A stretch of DNA of 63,723 nt from the IMG/VR virus record IMGVR_UViG_3300037481_000553, positions 1 through 63,723 of that record; one strand, given 5' to 3'. Positions within the stretch are counted from its first letter, which is position 1. Every line of letters begins with the position of its first letter. A model generated the notes under the pieces. The model saw only the letters and a program-made list of their open reading frames with translations, was not told the origin of the DNA and did no database searches. This stretch comes from a virus. The position numbers and the translations under genes are program-made. Below are positions 8,499 to 16,413 of this stretch, in pieces.

Positions 8499-8777
8499 AT
8501 GGCAACGAAACGATGGAACGCGCACCTGGAGCGATTGCCCGGAGGCAATCAGGTCGTATTGCAGTTCTACCTGATGACGGTGCGCATTCCTCAGGTCGAA
8601 TGGCAACGCATCACGGACGAATTGTTCCCCCAGAGCGAGGCTCCGGTATCGCGATGGGACGTCGGCCAATACGCCGACGTGCAATCACTCAACTGGCCGC
8701 GTCCTTGCGGACGCTGCGGCCAGTGGCACACGACCGACATTGCACGTGCGGCATGCAGCCGCAAGGAGGACCTGTGA
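8499..8777 (+). CDS. Small protein with zinc knuckle
   Basis: The 92-residue protein has a C-terminal CGRCGQWHTTDIARAAC segment (four ligands) typical of a small zinc ribbon. The N-terminal half is a mixed alpha/beta stretch (VVLQFYLMTVRIPQVEW). ATG at 8499 keeps the usual distance from a degenerate leader (GAGATATGACATG). An in-frame ATG at 8487 overlaps the previous stop and would add four residues. Function unknown. Confidence 0.65.
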   Translation: MATKRWNAHLERLPGGNQVVLQFYLMTVRIPQVEWQRITDELFPQSEAPVSRWDVGQYADVQSLNWPRPCGRCGQWHTTDIARAACSRKEDL

Positions 8778-9043
8778 AACTCTACCCGGATTGCAGTTGC
8801 GGCCACCTGGAGACGATGCATCGCCGGATGCGCAACTACTCGCGCGCCTGCAAGTCGCATGGCTGTGGCTGCGACGACTACGACCCCCGTGTGACGTGCG
8901 CGGGGTGCGGGTCCACGACGAACACCGCCGAGTGGATCAAGGCGCGCGGTGAAGCCGCACCGCAGGAGTTCTGCGAGACGTGCCGCACCGTGCCCGGACA
9001 CGCGTTCCTCGCCCGGCCACGCACGCTGGAGACACGACGATGA
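8774..9043 (+). CDS. Double zinc-ribbon small protein
   Basis: The 89-residue protein starts at GTG 8774 behind a strong AAGGAGGACCT site and overlaps the preceding stop. It contains two Cys clusters: CSCG with CKSHGCGC in the first half and CAGCGS with CETC in the second, so it could bind two zincs. Protein or nucleic-acid interaction is likely, but the family is not recognised. Confidence 0.7.
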   Translation: MKLYPDCSCGHLETMHRRMRNYSRACKSHGCGCDDYDPRVTCAGCGSTTNTAEWIKARGEAAPQEFCETCRTVPGHAFLARPRTLETRR

Positions 9044-9231
9044 CGCTCCGCTTCGTCCTCGAAATCGAAACCGGCCGGCACGAGGGTCACGCTTGGGAAG
9101 TGAACCGCGTCGCCGGTCCGCCCATCAACCCAGCGGACGTGACGATTGGCGAACTCGACTCGCTCGCGGCCACGTCGATGCTCCTCACGCGGCTCCTCGG
9201 CCGCAACGTCCGCATCGTCCAGGAAGGGTGA
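9040..9231 (+). CDS. 63-residue unrecognised protein
   Basis: It starts at ATG 9040 overlapping the previous stop (ATGA), with TGGAGACACGACG as leader. The sequence is balanced and looks folded (LRFVLEIETGRHEGHAWEV, then IGELDSLAATSMLLTRLLG). A TGA stop lies two bases before the next ATG. Nothing more can be said about its function. Confidence 0.6.
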   Translation: MTLRFVLEIETGRHEGHAWEVNRVAGPPINPADVTIGELDSLAATSMLLTRLLGRNVRIVQEG

Positions 9232-9232
9232 C

Positions 9233-9703
9233 ATGACAGAACCCAACAACATGCCCGACTCGTTCGACCGCACACTCGGTTCTCTCGAAGGCTTGCCCGA
9301 CGTGGTGCAGGTGAAAGCGACGACGGTCCGCGTGACCACCCCGCTACTGGGCAAGGCGCAGACATTCATCGTGCAGACGATTCGTCAGCGCGACGTCGGC
9401 GACTTCGTGTTCCTCGAATACGTCGACGCGGAGGGGTCGACGCGGATGGTGATTCCGCCGAAGGTGACCGAGGTCATCGCCAGGCACCGCGACGCCATCG
9501 GCGCGCGGATTCGATCGCGCGCAGCCAAGGCGAAAGCCGCGGACCGCAAGGCGCGCGGACTCAAGCCTGGATACATGATGTCGCCGGCCGCAGAACGCCG
9601 GGCGACGGTGCTCGTGACCGATGGGTCGCTCCGGGTCACGAAGGGTCGGAAGAAGAAGCGCGCCAGCCGGCGAGACGACTCCCCCTTCCACCCCGGAGGG
9701 TAG
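9233..9703 (+). CDS. Unrecognised protein with basic C-terminus
   Basis: The 156-residue protein has a beta-rich N-terminal half (VVQVKATTVRVTTPLLGK, DFVFLEYVDAEGSTRMV) and then a long Arg/Lys/Ala-rich helix (IGARIRSRAAKAKAADRKA) and basic tail ending KGRKKKRASRR. This looks like a nucleic-acid-binding protein. Its TAG stop is the first codon of a 19-base repeat that starts a large hairpin (9701-9767). Confidence 0.7.
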   Translation: MTEPNNMPDSFDRTLGSLEGLPDVVQVKATTVRVTTPLLGKAQTFIVQTIRQRDVGDFVFLEYVDAEGSTRMVIPPKVTEVIARHRDAIGARIRSRAAKAKAADRKARGLKPGYMMSPAAERRATVLVTDGSLRVTKGRKKKRASRRDDSPFHPGG

Positions 9704-9767
9704 GCGACCACCAGGGCGAGCCGGGTGTGGACCCCTTCCGCTGGGGTCCCCTCGGCTCCCGGCTCGC
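9701..9767 (+). repeat. Stop-codon-linked repeat plus nested hairpin, copy 1
   Basis: The 19-base sequence taggcgaccaccagggcga (9701-9719) is repeated exactly at 12679-12697, and in both places its first three bases are the stop codon of the gene before. Here it leads into an inverted repeat with 10-base arms (9716-9725 and 9758-9767) enclosing a second 7-base stem (9729-9735 and 9743-9749). It may be a terminator or an RNA stability element. There is no U-tract. The following 200 bases up to 9980 appear non-coding. Confidence 0.65.
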
Positions 9768-9980
9768 TCCACGGGTCGCTGGCGTGGGCTGGGAAGGCGT
9801 CCAGGACCGAGCGGTCCCTTGCCGGCTGGAACGCTCCGGTGCGGTCTCTTCCGCTCAGTATCGGTCACAAGCCGCAACCCTAGGATTATCATTCGGTTGC
9901 AAAGAAAGAGAGGTTGAGCTTACGATTTTGCGTGCTTCAGGGTCCGACTTCGGGCATAATGATGGTCCCCCGAGGGACCG
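9768..9980 (+). other. Non-coding gap with possible promoter
   Basis: About 210 bases after the hairpin lack a credible gene. The second half is more AT-rich and holds an inverted pair gcaacc/ggttgc (around 9874-9900). A CATAAT box at 9955-9960 lies just before the small gene at 9981. No -35 hexamer at proper spacing is visible, so a promoter is only a suggestion. Confidence 0.3.
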
Positions 9981-10088
9981 ATGGCAAGAAAGACGAGACA
10001 GGACATGGACAGAATGAGAGAACGGTTGCGAGAAATGATGCTAGACATGACCAGACTGGACCCGGCCTGCACCGCTTCCACCGCGTAA
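9981..10088 (+). CDS. 35-residue charged helical peptide
   Basis: ATG at 9981 follows GAGGGACCG. The peptide MARKTRQDMDRMRERLREMM and its continuation are Met/Arg/Glu-rich and should form one amphipathic helix, ending PACTASTA. The position, just upstream of the gene at 10095 in the same direction, makes it plausible, but composition is the only support. Confidence 0.45.
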   Translation: MARKTRQDMDRMRERLREMMLDMTRLDPACTASTA

Positions 10089-10094
10089 CGTCCC

Positions 10095-10322
10095 ATGACG
10101 TTCCGCCACCGGACCCGCGCGGCGTTGCGCAGCCGTCCCGTACAGCTCGCGCTGTCGTTTCCGACCTCTGTGCCCGACCCGGCGTACAAAGCCGCGTTGG
10201 TCGCGCAGATTGCCCGCGACATGGCCACACTGCGCATGCCGCGGGACTTCCATCAGCCCAGCACCGCGTTCTACGAAGAACGCATGACCATGTATCGCGA
10301 AGCGTGCCGGAGGTGCGCATGA
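10095..10322 (+). CDS. 75-residue basic protein, unrecognised
   Basis: It begins with an Arg-rich segment (MTFRHRTRAALRSRP) followed by helices (DPAYKAALVAQIARDMATL) and ends REACRRCA. The stop overlaps the next start (ATGA at 10319). No ribosome-binding site is evident at 10095. The last 20 codons include the GGAGG site for the next gene. Function unknown. Confidence 0.55.
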   Translation: MTFRHRTRAALRSRPVQLALSFPTSVPDPAYKAALVAQIARDMATLRMPRDFHQPSTAFYEERMTMYREACRRCA

Positions 10323-10579
10323 CCTGTCGCGAATTCACCGATGCCGTGCGTCGCATGACCGCACCGTGGCCGACGCCGGTGCCCGACTACATCTACCAGA
10401 CCATCGCATGCAACTACGCCAGCCGCAAGACCGCGTTCTTCACAGCCGGCGAAATCCGCGGGAAGATGATCCTCGCGGGCGACGAGATCCTCACCCCTCC
10501 CACGCGGGAGAACACGTCTATGCAACTTCGGCAGCAGGAGACACAACATGACCGCCACCATCAACGCACAGACGATTGA
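10319..10579 (+). CDS. 86-residue unrecognised protein
   Basis: ATG at 10319 sits 6-7 bases after CGGAGG. The first 65 residues look like a folded domain (CREFTDAVRRMTAPWPTPV, then YIYQTIACNYASRKT and FFTAGEIRGKMILAG). The last 20 residues (QLRQQETQHDRHHQRTDD) are read out of frame over the leader and start of the next gene, so the tail is probably dispensable. Confidence 0.6.
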   Translation: MTCREFTDAVRRMTAPWPTPVPDYIYQTIACNYASRKTAFFTAGEIRGKMILAGDEILTPPTRENTSMQLRQQETQHDRHHQRTDD

Positions 10580-11699
10580 CCTCGCGTCCAACCCCGGAGC
10601 CGTGACCCGCAGCGTCCAGTCGCAGTGGTACGCGCGCCCGGCGGACCAGAAGTTCCCCTCGCTCGACGCACTCCACGCGTACGTCAGCGACCGACGCAAG
10701 CGCGCGATGGCTTACGACACCGACGTCATGCACCTGTCCTTCGCGGTCAACGCCGACAAGCGGTTGATCGACACGAAGGCGGTCGTCACGATCGACAAGA
10801 AGAAGACGACGCTCGCGGTGGACCCGACGCACTGGGCCTTCGGCCAGGTCTGCACCGCAGTGAGCGCACCGGCCGGCTACTTCCGCGAACAGCTCGCCGA
10901 TCGGCCGGACATCGTCGTCACCGCGTTGAACTACGGAGCCGCGAAGCACGCCAGCGAAGGCGTCAAGCTGCTCGTCGTCGACCGGAAGAACGGCGACGGC
11001 ATCCCGCGATTGTCATCGGTGACGTCGCCCACCTACGGTCGCATCTGGGACGCCGACTGCACGGCTGCAGCCAAGCGCATCATCGACGCGAGCAACGGGA
11101 AGTTCTTCTCGCCCAAGGACTGGTCACGCGAGAAGCTGGCGCTCTTCGGCAGCGACCGTGACGTGTTCATGTTTTTCATTGACGGAGGAAGCATCGTCGA
11201 TGGTGGCGGGGAGCGCGACCAACTCCACCGCGGCTTCTTCCTCTGGAACAGCGAAGTCGGATCGAAGACCTTCGGCATCGCGACGTTCCTCTTCCGCGGA
11301 GTTTGCGGCAATTTCGGAATCTGGGGTGCGGAGGATGTCCGGGTGCTCAAGATTCGCCACACCAGTGGCGGACCCGCGCGCTTCGTGACGGACGCCATCC
11401 CCGCGCTCGAAGCGTACACCACCGCCAGCGCGAAGCCGCTCGAAGACGCCATCCGGAAGGCGAAGCAGATCGCGCTCCCGTCGGACACCAAGAAGTTCAC
11501 CGACTTCTTCCAGAGCAAGGGATTCAACGGTGCCGAGATCAGACGGGCCGTGGTCTTCGCGGACACCGAAGAAGGTCAGCACGGGACGCTCTGGGACATG
11601 TACAACGGGTTCACCGCGGTGGCGCGACACATGGCCTACGTGGAAGCCGCGGTGGATCTCCAGAAGCGCGCGGGCGCGCTGCTCGAAGCGGTGATGTAG
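10548..11699 (+). CDS. DUF932-family protein
   Basis: The 383-residue protein matches the DUF932 (phage/plasmid-like TIGR03299) pattern. A central FFLWNSEVGSKTFGIATFLF is followed by RGVCGNFGIWG, and basic and helical segments follow. DUF932 proteins are common in phages and plasmids near replication genes and their function is unknown. The start at 10548 carries the exact AGGAGACACAACATG leader. It is the largest gene of the early cluster and is likely abundant. Confidence 0.8.
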   Translation: MTATINAQTIDLASNPGAVTRSVQSQWYARPADQKFPSLDALHAYVSDRRKRAMAYDTDVMHLSFAVNADKRLIDTKAVVTIDKKKTTLAVDPTHWAFGQVCTAVSAPAGYFREQLADRPDIVVTALNYGAAKHASEGVKLLVVDRKNGDGIPRLSSVTSPTYGRIWDADCTAAAKRIIDASNGKFFSPKDWSREKLALFGSDRDVFMFFIDGGSIVDGGGERDQLHRGFFLWNSEVGSKTFGIATFLFRGVCGNFGIWGAEDVRVLKIRHTSGGPARFVTDAIPALEAYTTASAKPLEDAIRKAKQIALPSDTKKFTDFFQSKGFNGAEIRRAVVFADTEEGQHGTLWDMYNGFTAVARHMAYVEAAVDLQKRAGALLEAVM

Positions 11700-11701
11700 T
11701 C

Positions 11702-11977
11702 GTGAAGCAACGTCACGCGGAGTCCAAGGACAACACCCTCAACGACGTCTACCGCGAAGTGCGGTTCTGGGCGACGCTCATCGAACGCCGGGTGGAGACG
11801 TTGGACTCCGCGTACGAGCAGATTATCATGACGCCTCGGCAAGCGAAGCTGCTCGGCGTGCCGTACACCATTGGTGCGACGCGTGAAATGCTCTTCCGCG
11901 AGCAAGTGGCCGCGGGATTGCAACAGTGGTCAGTCACCGGCATCAAGCCGACCGTGGAAAAGGAGGCGGTCAAGTGA
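11702..11977 (+). CDS. 91-residue unrecognised protein
   Basis: It starts at GTG 11702, two bases after the DUF932 stop, with no strong ribosome-binding site, so it is probably coupled to that gene. The sequence is helical and charged (LNDVYREVRFWATLIERRV, TPRQAKLLGVPYTIGATRE). The gap after it (11978-12069) is a leader for the next gene. Function unknown. Confidence 0.6.
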   Translation: MKQRHAESKDNTLNDVYREVRFWATLIERRVETLDSAYEQIIMTPRQAKLLGVPYTIGATREMLFREQVAAGLQQWSVTGIKPTVEKEAVK

Positions 11978-12069
11978 CCGTCCGGGTACCCCTCGAATCG
12001 TTGTTTGGCATGTCTGCTGCATATCGCAGCGTCCGTTCGTCAACCACGTTCAGTTCAGGAGACACGACC

Positions 12070-12678
<609 letters not shown>

Positions 12679-12681
<3 letters not shown>

Positions 12682-12741
12682 GCGACCACCAGGGCGACGG
12701 ACGCGGGGGGGGGGGTCCCCCAGCCTCCCCCCGTCCGTCGC
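12679..12741 (+). repeat. Stop-codon-linked repeat plus hairpin, copy 2
   Basis: The same 19-base taggcgaccaccagggcga as at 9701 (here 12679-12697) overlaps the stop of the Lys-rich gene. It runs into perfect 10-base arms (12694-12703 and 12732-12741) around an 11-G run and C-runs that extend the stem. The arm sequence differs from copy 1, but pairing is conserved, which supports an RNA-level structure. The next gene starts 25 bases later. Confidence 0.65.
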
Positions 12742-12765
12742 GCCTCGTTCCAGGAGCCGCTGAAC

Positions 12766-12975
12766 ATGCGTATCGTGACCGTGACATTTCGCGTGACACC
12801 CGGCCAGGTCGACACCCTGGCACGCGCGCTGAGTCTCGACCACTACGAAGTCGGCACGGTCGTTCTGGATAAGTTTATCCGGGACGCCGTGCTGACCGCG
12901 TACGGACAGCTCGAACGCACCGCACCCGGCCGGGCGCAGGTCATGACGATCACACGAAAACGACGTCGCGCGTAG
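12766..12975 (+). CDS. 69-residue unrecognised small protein
   Basis: The start at 12766 follows CCAGGAGCCGCTGAAC. The protein begins with a beta strand (MRIVTVTFRVTPGQVDTLA), continues helical and ends in a basic ITRKRRRA tail. It could be a ribbon-helix-helix-like DNA-binding protein, but this is a guess from length and shape. It lies between the Lys-rich protein and a cold-shock-like gene. Confidence 0.55.
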   Translation: MRIVTVTFRVTPGQVDTLARALSLDHYEVGTVVLDKFIRDAVLTAYGQLERTAPGRAQVMTITRKRRRA

Positions 12976-12988
12976 CGGAGGACACGAC

Positions 12989-13210
12989 ATGATTGGTACC
13001 GTTCGCATTGACGATAACAGCCGCTCCCGCGGCTTCTGCTTCATCAGAGGCGCAGACGGCTTGGACTATTTCACTCACTGGAGCGAACTGAGAGGAGGAC
13101 TCAATATCGACACCGTGCTGCGCGACCAGCGTGTGGTCTTCGTGTCGACGACCGGCGTGAAAGGCCTGAAGGCGAACGAAGTCTTCCCGATCACGGGGAA
13201 CGAGGCCTAG
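12989..13210 (+). CDS. Cold-shock domain protein (CspA-like)
   Basis: The 73-residue protein has the five-strand nucleic-acid-binding pattern of cold-shock proteins: GTVRIDDNSRSRGFCFIRG and LDYFTHWSELRGG match the usual GxVKWF...GFGFI and DVFVHxS segments. A diverged RNP1 (RGFCFI) and RNP2 (YFTHW) are visible. It probably binds RNA or single-stranded DNA as a chaperone. The ATG at 12989 has GGAGGACACGAC in front, and the stop abuts the helicase start. Confidence 0.75.
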   Translation: MIGTVRIDDNSRSRGFCFIRGADGLDYFTHWSELRGGLNIDTVLRDQRVVFVSTTGVKGLKANEVFPITGNEA

Positions 13211-15373
13211 ATGGCGCGCGTCGTGATGGACCGCTCGTTGTATCCGCACCAACGCGAAATGCTCGCGTGGGCGCAGCAACGGGACACCATCGCGCTCTTC
13301 GTCCAGATGCGCCTCGGCAAAACCCCGGTCACCATCCGCTGGGCACACGACGACCGGGCCGTCCTGGTGGTCGCACCGCTCTCCACACTCAGTCGCTACG
13401 GATGGTCACGCGAACTCGAACTCGAACACGTCCGGCCGGTGCATCGGCTCTACGAGATTCCCAACAAGCGACGCCGCGCGTTCATGCAGCAGACGTCACT
13501 CCGCGGCTGGTTCCTCATCAACTACGAAGGCCTCCGCGTCGCGCCGTGGCTGCTCTCGCTGCCCTGGAGCACGCTGGTGCTCGACGAGTGTGTCGTTGAA
13601 GATACACTAGTCTCAACACCCCAAGGACCGAGACCCATCGCATCGATTCGACCAGGAGATCCGATATTCACGAGGACCGGAGTGGGGACGGTGCGCAACG
13701 TTTGGACCCGCGCAGTCGTGTCGCTCGTGACGGTGAAAACGACGATTGGCACCGTGCTGTGTTCCGAGCACCACCCATTCCGATGCGGTGCAACGTGGGT
13801 AAATGCTGCGGATTTGAAGAAAGGAGATCGGCTTGTCTGCAATCTACGATCGTTCAGCAGCGATGCGAAAAGCGATCAAGGCCTGGTATCTGACCATGGC
13901 ACCCGAGGAACGATCTCGACGCGGGCGTACCAACAACCGTATGTACGATCCAGCGGTCCGGGCCAAGATATCCACGACATTGAAACAAATGGGGCATCGG
14001 CCACCGATACAAGGAGGCAACGGCAAGCCGATCCCGGAACCGCAGCGAATGCTGCACGAGGCGCTTGGACGCGGTTGGCATCTGGAGCATCCCGTTTCGC
14101 TCGGTCCACGGCAACCACCATTTCCGACTTGCTACAAAATCGACATTGCGAATCCGAAGCACAAAATCGGAATCGAGGTCAACGGAACCGGCCACCCTAC
14201 GAGTTTACGGGGAATGGATCTCAAGAAACAACGCAAACTGGAGTCGCTTGGGTGGAAGATGTTTCGGTTCAAGAACCGGGAGATCCTCACGGCGACCGAT
14301 ACCGTCGTCCAGACGGTTCGTACACGCTGTGGGATCTAGAAATTGACGGAGACCCTTCGTTCTACGCTAACGGAATCCTCGTTCACAATTCAACCAAGAT
14401 CCGGACCCCGCGGGCGCAGATTACCAAACTCCTTACCAAGTGCACCGCGCACATCCGACGCCGGGCCATCCTCACCGGATTGCCCAACCCCGAATCTCCC
14501 CTTGACTACTTCACGCAATTCCAGTTCTTGCATGGTGACTTCCTCGGGTCAACGAACTACTACCAGTTCCGCCACCGGCATTATCAACAGGTGACGTATG
14601 ACTGGGTTCCGAGACGCGGAGCCATCGGCCGGATCAAGGGAGAGGTGCATCTACTCGCCTTCGTCCTCACCCGTGCCGAGGTCGGCCTGGGCAATCACAA
14701 GGACCGCCAGGTTCGCGTGGTGCCATGCGCGCCGGTCGTCGCACGGCTGCAACGTCAAGTACTCCAGGACTTCGCGTGTGGCGACCTGGAGACCAAGTGG
14801 TCCCCCGTGCAGCAGACGTGGCTTGCGAAGCTAGCCGGTGGCTACTCGCCAGACAACGAGCTGGTGTCCGACCTCAAACTCCGGGAACTGGAAGATCTCG
14901 TCACCGGAGAACTGCGCGGCGAGTCGCTCGTCGTATGGTTCCGGTTCAACCACGAACTGCACGAAGCCGCGCGTCGACTGGCGCAACACGAGCCGGTCGC
15001 CGTCATCTATGGCGACACACCCAAGCCGGAGCGGTCCACCATCCAGGAGCGGTTCCTCGCGGGGAAGGTGCGCATCCTCTGCGCGCAAGTGAAATGCGGG
15101 CAGTACGGGATGAACCTCTCGCGCGCCAGCACCGCGATTTACTACAGCAACGCATGGGACTACGAAGTGCGCGCGCAATCGGAAGACCGCATCGAACACA
15201 TGGACAAGCACGAACCCTTGCTGCTTATCGATCTGGTGACGAAAGGGTCGACCGACGAAGGTGTGCTCGCCGCGCTCGGGCACAAGGCCATCAGCGCGCG
15301 GACCTTCTCCATGCGCATGTTGGAGGAGATGAAGAAGCTCTGGGCGAAAGGCATGACAAGGAGGGTGGCATGA
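13211..15373 (+). CDS. SNF2-type DNA helicase precursor interrupted by an intein
   Basis: The continuous 720-codon frame encodes an ATP-dependent helicase precursor. The N-extein (1-126) has a Q-like YPHQREM, Walker A-like QMRLGKTP (32-39) and VVAPLSTLSRYGW, and stops in Walker B at LVLDE. The intein is residues 127-393. The C-extein resumes with STKIRTP, giving the intact motif LVLDESTKIRTP, and continues with SNF2 motifs (VVWFRFNHELHE, VKCGQYGMNLSRA, QSEDRIEHMD). The spliced protein would be 453 residues. It probably remodels or unwinds DNA in replication or recombination, next to RuvC-like and Cas4-like genes. The start abuts the preceding stop. Insertion at a catalytic motif means activity requires splicing. 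Confidence 0.92.
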   Translation: MARVVMDRSLYPHQREMLAWAQQRDTIALFVQMRLGKTPVTIRWAHDDRAVLVVAPLSTLSRYGWSRELELEHVRPVHRLYEIPNKRRRAFMQQTSLRGWFLINYEGLRVAPWLLSLPWSTLVLDECVVEDTLVSTPQGPRPIASIRPGDPIFTRTGVGTVRNVWTRAVVSLVTVKTTIGTVLCSEHHPFRCGATWVNAADLKKGDRLVCNLRSFSSDAKSDQGLVSDHGTRGTISTRAYQQPYVRSSGPGQDIHDIETNGASATDTRRQRQADPGTAANAARGAWTRLASGASRFARSTATTISDLLQNRHCESEAQNRNRGQRNRPPYEFTGNGSQETTQTGVAWVEDVSVQEPGDPHGDRYRRPDGSYTLWDLEIDGDPSFYANGILVHNSTKIRTPRAQITKLLTKCTAHIRRRAILTGLPNPESPLDYFTQFQFLHGDFLGSTNYYQFRHRHYQQVTYDWVPRRGAIGRIKGEVHLLAFVLTRAEVGLGNHKDRQVRVVPCAPVVARLQRQVLQDFACGDLETKWSPVQQTWLAKLAGGYSPDNELVSDLKLRELEDLVTGELRGESLVVWFRFNHELHEAARRLAQHEPVAVIYGDTPKPERSTIQERFLAGKVRILCAQVKCGQYGMNLSRASTAIYYSNAWDYEVRAQSEDRIEHMDKHEPLLLIDLVTKGSTDEGVLAALGHKAISARTFSMRMLEEMKKLWAKGMTRRVA
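13589..14389 (+). mobile_element. Intein in the helicase Walker B motif
   Basis: The 267-residue protein-splicing element runs from Cys127 to Asn393 of the precursor. The N-block is CVVEDTLVSTPQGPRPI with IASIRPGD. Block B is TIGTVLCSEHHPF, followed by WVNAADLKKGDRLV. The C-terminal blocks are LWDLEIDGDPSFYANG and ILVHN, then Ser394 as the +1 nucleophile. All standard splicing residues are present (Cys1, block B His, penultimate His, terminal Asn, Ser+1). No in-frame endonuclease domain is visible. The 160-residue linker is Ser/Arg/Gln/Thr-rich and disorder-like because its DNA also encodes an endonuclease in another frame. Confidence 0.92.
13833..14339 (+). CDS. Vsr/DUF559-like homing endonuclease overprinted inside the intein
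   Basis: The 168-residue protein is read in the +1 frame relative to the intein. It starts at TTG 13833, six bases after AAAGGAG. An N-terminal helical segment (PAVRAKISTTLKQMGHRPP, GGNGKPIPEPQRMLHEAL) precedes a PD-(D/E)XK core: CYKIDIANPKHKIGIEVNG, TGHPTSLRGMDLKKQRKLE and LGWKMFRFKNREIL, characteristic of Vsr-like (EDxHD) homing endonucleases. It would cut inteinless helicase alleles and drive intein spread. The gene ends (TAG 14337-14339) just inside the codons of the C-terminal splicing block, so it is nested entirely in the intein. An ATG at 13863 is an alternative start. Confidence 0.88.
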   Translation: MSAIYDRSAAMRKAIKAWYLTMAPEERSRRGRTNNRMYDPAVRAKISTTLKQMGHRPPIQGGNGKPIPEPQRMLHEALGRGWHLEHPVSLGPRQPPFPTCYKIDIANPKHKIGIEVNGTGHPTSLRGMDLKKQRKLESLGWKMFRFKNREILTATDTVVQTVRTRCGI

Positions 15374-15906
15374 GTGGTGGTTACACCGACGCGAATACAC
15401 CATTCTCGGAACACGGCCCGAGCGAGCGACATGCGAAGAGAATGGACGAGACCGGCCGCGCGAAGACCCACGCGACGCGTGTGCTCGAATATCTGTATAC
15501 CGTCGCTCTGAAGCGCGGAAAGAGCGATGCCGAAATGCAGACCGAGATGGAAGAATTCAGCCAACTACGAGATCCGGGTTCGTCGCAACGACCAGCACGA
15601 GACACGTTGTACCGCGTTGGCTTGTTAGAACGGTTGATGCCACACGCGGGCGCAGCTAACGGTGAAGACGTATACCGTTGGCGTCCGAGCGTGTTCGCGA
15701 AGATTCAACTCGGATGGGGAACATGGGAACGCATTGTCCAGGCCATCCGCGAAGGTGGTCGGTGGTGCGAAGCGAGCGAAGACGACAAGCACCACTTCGT
15801 GTGCCGATGTTGCGGGCGGACGCGCGATGAGATTCTTGACAAGCCGGGGTCACCGCACCCCGCAAGTTACCGGCCAGACCCGGAAGAAGAGGATGACGAC
15901 GAGTGA
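15370..15906 (+). CDS. Unrecognised protein, winged-helix-like with zinc finger
   Basis: The 178-residue protein starts at 15370 with AAGGAGGGTGGC in front, overlapping the helicase stop. Residues 25-110 suggest helix-turn-helix architecture (HATRVLEYLYTVALKRGKSD, RDTLYRVGLLERL). A CRCCGRTRDEI cluster follows near residue 152, and the tail is acidic (PDPEEEDDDE). DNA binding is plausible; no family recognised. Confidence 0.65.
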   Translation: MSGGYTDANTPFSEHGPSERHAKRMDETGRAKTHATRVLEYLYTVALKRGKSDAEMQTEMEEFSQLRDPGSSQRPARDTLYRVGLLERLMPHAGAANGEDVYRWRPSVFAKIQLGWGTWERIVQAIREGGRWCEASEDDKHHFVCRCCGRTRDEILDKPGSPHPASYRPDPEEEDDDE

Positions 15907-16400
15907 AGAGGAAAGCAATGTTCACCATCGACCCTGGCGTCAGCGGCACGGGCTGGGTCGCTTGGATCGATGCGCAGCCGGTTGCTGCGGGGATCGTCGA
16001 AACGCTGCCCGGTGCACCATGGGAAGCGCGCACCGAGAAAGTCGTCAAGCATTTGAGCAAGGCCTACGAACTCCTTATCGTGCACACCGGCTATCCACAC
16101 CCGATGGTCATCTGCGAGATGATGGAGTTCTACCAGACCGCGAGCGGAAGCGCGCCATGGGTCACGGGCGACCTGCAGCGCATCCTCGTGCTCGCGGGAT
16201 GGTTCTGCGGGCAGGTGGGTGTGCCCGCGAGTCGGGTCGTCTTCGTCCGGCCGTCGGAATGGAAAGGACAGCTCCCGAAGAAAGTCGTGACCGCCCGCGT
16301 CACGAAGCTGCTGGGAAAGGAGACATGCGATCGACTGAGACTAACGTCGCACGCGTGGGACGCCGCGGGCATCGGCCTGTGGTATCTGGAGAAACTGTGA
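15903..16400 (+). CDS. RuvC-like Holliday junction resolvase
   Basis: The 165-residue protein has an RNase H-fold resolvase pattern: FTIDPGVSGTGWVAW at the start (first catalytic Asp), VICEMMEFYQ (Glu) near residue 75, and SHAWDAAGIGLWYLE (final Asp) near 153. It should resolve recombination or replication junctions before packaging. GTG at 15903 overlaps the previous stop. ATG at 15918 with GAGGAAAGCA in front would give MFTIDPG, also a typical start for the family. It lies in the recombination cluster with the Cas4-like exonuclease. Confidence 0.82.
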   Translation: MKRKAMFTIDPGVSGTGWVAWIDAQPVAAGIVETLPGAPWEARTEKVVKHLSKAYELLIVHTGYPHPMVICEMMEFYQTASGSAPWVTGDLQRILVLAGWFCGQVGVPASRVVFVRPSEWKGQLPKKVVTARVTKLLGKETCDRLRLTSHAWDAAGIGLWYLEKL

Positions 16401-16413
16401 GAGGAGACACGAC

